The notes below the pieces were generated by a model that had not been told where the DNA came from, ran no database searches, and saw only the letters and a list, made by a program, of their open reading frames with translations. DNA of 8,547 bases from Lachnospiraceae bacterium UBA7110 (GTDB taxonomy: Bacteria > Bacillota > Clostridia > Lachnospirales > Lachnospiraceae): positions 13,796-22,342 of the forward strand of contig DKYC01000172.1 of assembly GCA_002492295.1 (NCBI GenBank), read 5' to 3'. Both the position numbers and the translations under genes were made by a program. This document shows, one piece after another, positions 5,670 to 8,547 of this stretch (the stretch's first letter is position 1; each line of letters opens with the position of its first letter).

Positions 5670-7361
5670 TTATACACACTCTAATACCATTACATCACAG
5701 GAATCAAGTGTGAGCGTTTCCTTTGCGTGCCATGCTGTTTGTGCAGGCAGCTGTGCCCGGTTGGTTAAAAGAACTGCTTTCACGTCATATTCCAAAGTGA
5801 TTTCCGCCGCCCCGTTCCCAAAGTTTGCGACAACTAACACCCTGTTTTCCCCGTCCGCACGATAGTAAGCCATTACATTTGGCACATGTTCATACGCGGG
5901 AATAAAGCTGCCATATGTGAATACCTCCCGATATGCGTCGGACTTGCGCAGGGCAATCAGTCTGCGGTAGTAATGCAGTACGGAGTTTTCGTCCTGCTCC
6001 TGCTTTGCCACATTGATTTCGGGATAGTTGGAATTGACCTTCATCCAAGGCGTGCCTGTGGTGAATCCCGCATTTTCCGTGTCGCTCCACTGGACAGGTG
6101 TTCTTGCGTTATCACGGCTCATTTTGCCGCATACCTCTAATGCCTCGGCATCGGAAAGCCCTGCCGTGCGTGCGATTTGGTACTGGTCTTTTGTGCTGAT
6201 GTCGTCGTATTCTTCAATGCTGTTCCATACGGCGTTTGTCATGCCGATTTCCTGTCCCTGATAGAGAAACGGAATACCGCGCAAAAGGATGTTGACGGTG
6301 CCGAGCATTTTTACGCCCGCAGCCGTTTGGGCATAGTCTGGAAGAAAACGGGATACGCCCCTTGGTTCGTCGTGGTTTTCTATGATATTTGCCTTAAAGC
6401 CGCATTTTTGCGCTTCAAGCTGGGCGTTTATGATGGTTTTTTTCCAACGGTCAAATTCCATCGGCGGTGCGTCGTACCAGCCGTGTTCCCCGTCGCTTAA
6501 GCAGTGCGCGCTGAAATCAAAGATGGTCGAAAAATGTCCATTCTCGCCGATAAACTGCGCTAATGCGTCTTCCTCAATGGAAAAAACCTCGCCGACCGTA
6601 AAGGCGTTGTATTTATCAAAGGTGTTTTTCTTTAATTCCTGCAGGAGGTTTCCAAGTCGTTCCATGCTGTCAATCATTCGCCAACAGCCTGCCAGTCCGT
6701 CCGGTCCGTCCGGTTTGTAGGAAGGGAACGCTGTGTTTTTTCCGATATTGACAATGGCGTCAATCCGAAAGCCTGCCACGCCTTTGTCAAGCCACCAGTT
6801 AATCATGGTGTAGAGCTCGTTTAAAAGCTTTGGATTTTCCCAGTTCAAGTCCGGCTGTTCTTTTGCAAACATATGAAAATAGTATTTGTCCGTACCCGGA
6901 ACCGGCTCCCAGCAGTTTCCGCCAAAATAAGAGCGGCAGTTACTGGGCGGATTACCGTTTTTCCCTTTGCGGAAATAGAAATAGTCGGCGTATTCACCGT
7001 CAGGGTCTGCCAGTGCCTTTTGGAACCATTCATGTTTGTCGGAGCAGTGATTGATAACCAGATCCATGACCAGATACATTCCCCGCTTTTTGGTTTCCGC
7101 AAGCAGCTCGTCGAAGTCTTCCATTGTTCCGAATTCTTCTGCGATTGCATAATAATCGGCAATGTCATATCCCTGATCGACAAAAGGCGATTTGTAGACA
7201 GGAGACAGCCAGATAATGTCAATGCCCAGCTCCTCTAAATAATCCAATTTTGAGATGATTCCCCGCAAATCCCCAATTCCGTCCCCGTTTGTATCCAAAA
7301 AGCTCTTTGGATAAATCTGATACGCTGTTTTGTCATGCCACCATTTTCTTTCCATGTTCAT
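5670..7361 (-). CDS. GH13_31 alpha-glucosidase (oligo-1,6-glucosidase / MalL-like)
   Basis: This 563-residue cytoplasmic retaining glycosidase, full length for the subfamily and without a signal peptide, should release glucose from short alpha-glucosides. The N-terminal metal-binding loop D-T-N-G-D-G-I-G-D is at 23-31. Conserved region I is D-L-V-I-N-H (100-105), and region V is Q-P-D-L-N (169-173), the mark of the oligo-1,6-glucosidase group. Region II is G-F-R-I-D-A with nucleophile D201, region III is G-E-V-F with acid/base E258, and region IV is E-N-H-D-E-P-R with transition-state stabiliser D331. Residue 202 after the nucleophile is Ala; known alpha-1,6-specific members usually have Val here, while Ala or Thr goes with alpha-1,4 preference. 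Maltose or malto-oligosaccharides are therefore as likely as isomaltose (inference). Glu332 replaces the usual Gln after D331. The first ATG has a good ribosome binding site (complement of CCTCCC at 7370-7375). It is monocistronic and divergent from the AraC gene, which probably regulates it. No sugar transporter is in view. Confidence 0.92.
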   Translation of the reverse strand: MNMERKWWHDKTAYQIYPKSFLDTNGDGIGDLRGIISKLDYLEELGIDIIWLSPVYKSPFVDQGYDIADYYAIAEEFGTMEDFDELLAETKKRGMYLVMDLVINHCSDKHEWFQKALADPDGEYADYFYFRKGKNGNPPSNCRSYFGGNCWEPVPGTDKYYFHMFAKEQPDLNWENPKLLNELYTMINWWLDKGVAGFRIDAIVNIGKNTAFPSYKPDGPDGLAGCWRMIDSMERLGNLLQELKKNTFDKYNAFTVGEVFSIEEDALAQFIGENGHFSTIFDFSAHCLSDGEHGWYDAPPMEFDRWKKTIINAQLEAQKCGFKANIIENHDEPRGVSRFLPDYAQTAAGVKMLGTVNILLRGIPFLYQGQEIGMTNAVWNSIEEYDDISTKDQYQIARTAGLSDAEALEVCGKMSRDNARTPVQWSDTENAGFTTGTPWMKVNSNYPEINVAKQEQDENSVLHYYRRLIALRKSDAYREVFTYGSFIPAYEHVPNVMAYYRADGENRVLVVANFGNGAAEITLEYDVKAVLLTNRAQLPAQTAWHAKETLTLDSCDVMVLECV

Positions 7362-7411
7362 TATTTTAACCTCCCGTTATTGTATCATTCATTGAGATAT
7401 TTTGTTTGATG

Positions 7412-7472
7412 TATTATACTGCTATTATAAAAGGAAATTTTGATATTTTCTTGCAATATTATTTCATATTAT
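7412..7472. repeat. Helically spaced AT-rich direct repeats between the glucosidase and AraC genes
   Basis: TATTATA occurs at 7412-7418 and 7423-7429 (11-base period). ATATTAT occurs at 7456-7462 and 7466-7472 (10-base period). Each pair is spaced about one helical turn apart, as expected if each AraC-family monomer places its two HTH helices in successive major grooves. The first pair coincides with the two TATAAT boxes, so part of the pattern is promoter sequence. The region is strongly AT-rich and such short repeats can arise by chance. An operator role is inference. Confidence 0.35.
7413..7429 (-). promoter_or_regulatory. Probable promoter region of the glucosidase gene (two -10 boxes)
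   Basis: On the minus strand there are two perfect TATAAT hexamers, at 7429-7424 and 7418-7413, about 60 and 50 bases upstream of the glucosidase ATG. Neither has a convincing -35 box at 16-18 bases; the best TTG (TTGCAA, 7456-7451) is 21 bases from the upstream hexamer. A good -10 with a poor -35 is typical of activator-dependent promoters, which fits control by the divergent AraC protein. Which hexamer is used is not decidable from sequence. Confidence 0.45.
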
Positions 7473-7516
7473 GACACAATACTGCGGTATCTGCTGTTAT
7501 TAAAAAATGGATGGAA

Positions 7517-7522
7517 TGGAGG
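7517..7522 (+). promoter_or_regulatory. Ribosome binding site fixing the AraC gene start at 7529
   Basis: TGGAGG lies six bases before the ATG at 7529. The upstream in-frame ATG at 7511 has no Shine-Dalgarno sequence before it, and this ribosome binding site lies within the six codons it would add. The start at 7529 is therefore preferred. Confidence 0.8.
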
Positions 7523-7528
7523 CTTGCA

Positions 7529-8410
7529 ATGAAAAAACTGCAATCGCTTGTTTTGGAGCAAAAGGAAAACACGAAGCATGGAGAAGCTTCGTTTCCCGTA
7601 CAGAAATATATTACCCGTTTTTGTGAGGAGTTTCCGGCAGTCACGCTCCATTGGCATGAGGAGGCAGAGCTGACGCTGATTACGGAAGGGGACTGTGCCT
7701 ATCAAATTGATTTGGCGGATTATGAAGTGCATGAGGGGGATCTTTTATTTGTCCCTCCGTTGGTGCTTCACTCGATTTCCCGAAGCACATGTGAGAATGT
7801 CTGCACGGAAACGTATGTTTTCCACATGAATTTTTTGGGTGGGAATTCTACGGACATCTGCTCCACGCGCTATCTTACCCCGCTGATGAATCAGGAATTT
7901 ACCGTACCCTGCCTGATTACGCCAAAGCATCCTGCTTACGTTTCCTTAAGGAAAATTTTTGGTCAGATTACTTCCATATATAATGAGGCGGTAGTCGGAT
8001 ATGAGCTTGCGCTGAAAGCCTTGTTTTTACAGGCGGTTTTTCTGTTGCTGCAGTATCGGGGGGAAAACACGTCTGCCGACACCAAAGTTTCTTCCGACAA
8101 GCTCAAACAAGTGCTTGATTATATCGAGATGCATTATGCAGAGCCGATTACCGTTTCCGAGTTGGCAAAATTGTGTTATTTCAGTGATTACCATTTCATG
8201 CGTTTTTTCAAAAGGCATATGAGCATGACCTGCGTGGAATATATCAATAACCTGCGGCTGGAAAAATCAGTGGAGCTGTTTGAACAGGGAAATTTGTCCA
8301 TTTTGGAGGTATCACTGTCGGTAGGATTTCATAATCTTTCCTATTTCCACAGGGCATTCAGGAAAAAGTATCATATGACACCGCGCACTTTCATCAGGGA
8401 ATTAAATTAA
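7529..8410 (+). CDS. AraC-family transcriptional regulator with an N-terminal cupin domain
   Basis: A 293-residue one-component regulator, a typical AraC length. The N-terminal cupin-like sensor covers about 15-110, with L-H-W-H-E-E-A-E-L (40-48), a G-D-L-L-F-V-P-P turn (70-77) and H-S-I (81-83). This is the common arrangement in AraC-family sugar sensors of Firmicutes. A helical linker precedes the C-terminal DNA-binding domain (about 190-293). The first HTH is I-T-V-S-E-L-A-K-L-C-Y-F-S-D-Y-H-F-M-R-F-F-K-R (207-229). The second is S-I-L-E-V-S-L-S-V-G-F-H-N-L-S-Y-F-H-R-A-F-R-K-K-Y (257-281), ending in the family signature H-M-T-P-R-T-F. It is divergently paired with the GH13 gene, so the likely job is activating that gene and perhaps controlling itself in response to an alpha-glucoside (inference). 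The intergenic region holds repeat candidates for its operator. No clear sigma-A promoter was assigned for this gene. Confidence 0.93.
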   Translation: MKKLQSLVLEQKENTKHGEASFPVQKYITRFCEEFPAVTLHWHEEAELTLITEGDCAYQIDLADYEVHEGDLLFVPPLVLHSISRSTCENVCTETYVFHMNFLGGNSTDICSTRYLTPLMNQEFTVPCLITPKHPAYVSLRKIFGQITSIYNEAVVGYELALKALFLQAVFLLLQYRGENTSADTKVSSDKLKQVLDYIEMHYAEPITVSELAKLCYFSDYHFMRFFKRHMSMTCVEYINNLRLEKSVELFEQGNLSILEVSLSVGFHNLSYFHRAFRKKYHMTPRTFIRELN

Positions 8411-8547
8411 TGTCGTTTTTTCGGGGTATGTTGACTCTGCATGGATTGTGCATCAGTGCATTAAAGCCAATCGGAAGGCAGCCGGCATTGATGCATTTTC
8501 AGACTATTTCCGGAATTTCATTGAAAAGAACAGTTATTTCATGTACA
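8411..8547 (+). other. Non-annotated right edge with an orphan open frame
   Basis: The frame that begins after TAA at 8403-8405 stays open to the window end and reads like ordinary soluble protein (H-Q-C-I-K-A-N-R-K-A-A-G-I-D-A-F-S-D-Y-F...). It has no ATG before 8541 and no ribosome binding site for the GTG at 8448. It may be the remnant of a decayed gene, the middle of a gene that lost its start, or chance. A second open frame from ATG 8428 has no properly spaced ribosome binding site and less protein-like composition. I cannot assign a family to either. Confidence 0.25.
8449..8499 (+). terminator. Candidate hairpin terminator downstream of the AraC gene
   Basis: TGCATCAGTGC (8449-8459) pairs with GCATTGATGCA (8485-8495) over 11 bp with one G-U wobble, followed by TTTT (8496-8499). 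The 25-base loop can form a small inner GCC/GGC stem. The position 39 bases after the AraC stop suits a terminator, but the long loop and short T-tract make it weak. It overlaps the orphan open frame. Confidence 0.35.

Noticed and set aside
6845..7238. Overlapping open frames of 120-125 codons on both strands within the glucosidase gene
   Set aside because: Both lie inside the conserved GH13 catalytic domain in other frames and have no family match of their own.
7441..7456. Possible catabolite-control (cre-like) site near TGATATTTTCTTGCAA
   Set aside because: It lacks the central CG and the symmetry of the cre consensus.
8428..8547. Open frame starting at ATG 8428 to the window end
   Set aside because: GGGG lies only one base from the ATG, so spacing is unsuitable; the alternative frame in the same stretch looks more protein-like.

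Overview
The window looks like a chromosomal segment from a low-to-mid GC Firmicute, most likely class Clostridia and plausibly Lachnospiraceae. This is inferred from strong AGGAGG-type ribosome binding sites, sigma-A-like TTGAAC/TATAAT promoters, U-tract terminators, a Corynebacterium/Clostridium-type meso-diaminopimelate dehydrogenase, a DUF975 membrane protein and a cytoplasmic GH13_31 glucosidase beside an AraC regulator. I see no insertion sequence, tRNA, rRNA, CRISPR array or prophage gene. It reads as core and metabolic chromosome, not a mobile island.

Layout: (1) bases 1-1075, prfB (release factor 2, + strand), entering from the left edge. The window opens inside the short first reading frame and shows the programmed +1 frameshift site at CTT TGA C (25-31). 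A strong bidirectional terminator follows at 1145-1194. (2) bases 1212-3025, minus strand, a probable two-gene operon: a DUF975 membrane protein, then ddh, the one-step meso-DAP-forming dehydrogenase. (3) bases 3026-3213, a divergent promoter region with a well-formed sigma-A-like promoter on each strand. Each predicted transcript begins with a small hairpin. (4) bases 3214-5592, tex, an S1-domain nucleic-acid-binding protein with an unusual roughly 90-residue Lys/Asn/Ser-rich insert before the S1 domain, followed by a bidirectional terminator at 5617-5652. (5) bases 5670-7361, minus strand, a GH13_31 alpha-glucosidase, and bases 7529-8410, plus strand, an AraC-family regulator. The two are divergent across an AT-rich intergenic region with helically spaced repeats. 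(6) bases 8411-8547, no confident gene, but a long hairpin followed by T4 and an orphan open frame without a start codon.

How the genes work together: prfB and tex are housekeeping genes for translation termination and transcription/RNA handling. ddh supplies meso-DAP for peptidoglycan and lysine. The glucosidase and AraC gene look like a self-contained sugar-utilisation module, in which the regulator probably controls the divergent enzyme gene. I found no clear undescribed multi-gene system. The best second-look items are the prfB recoding site, the tex insert, the non-canonical active-site neighbours in the glucosidase, the paired 5' hairpins between tex and the DUF975 gene, and the unexplained sequence at the right edge.
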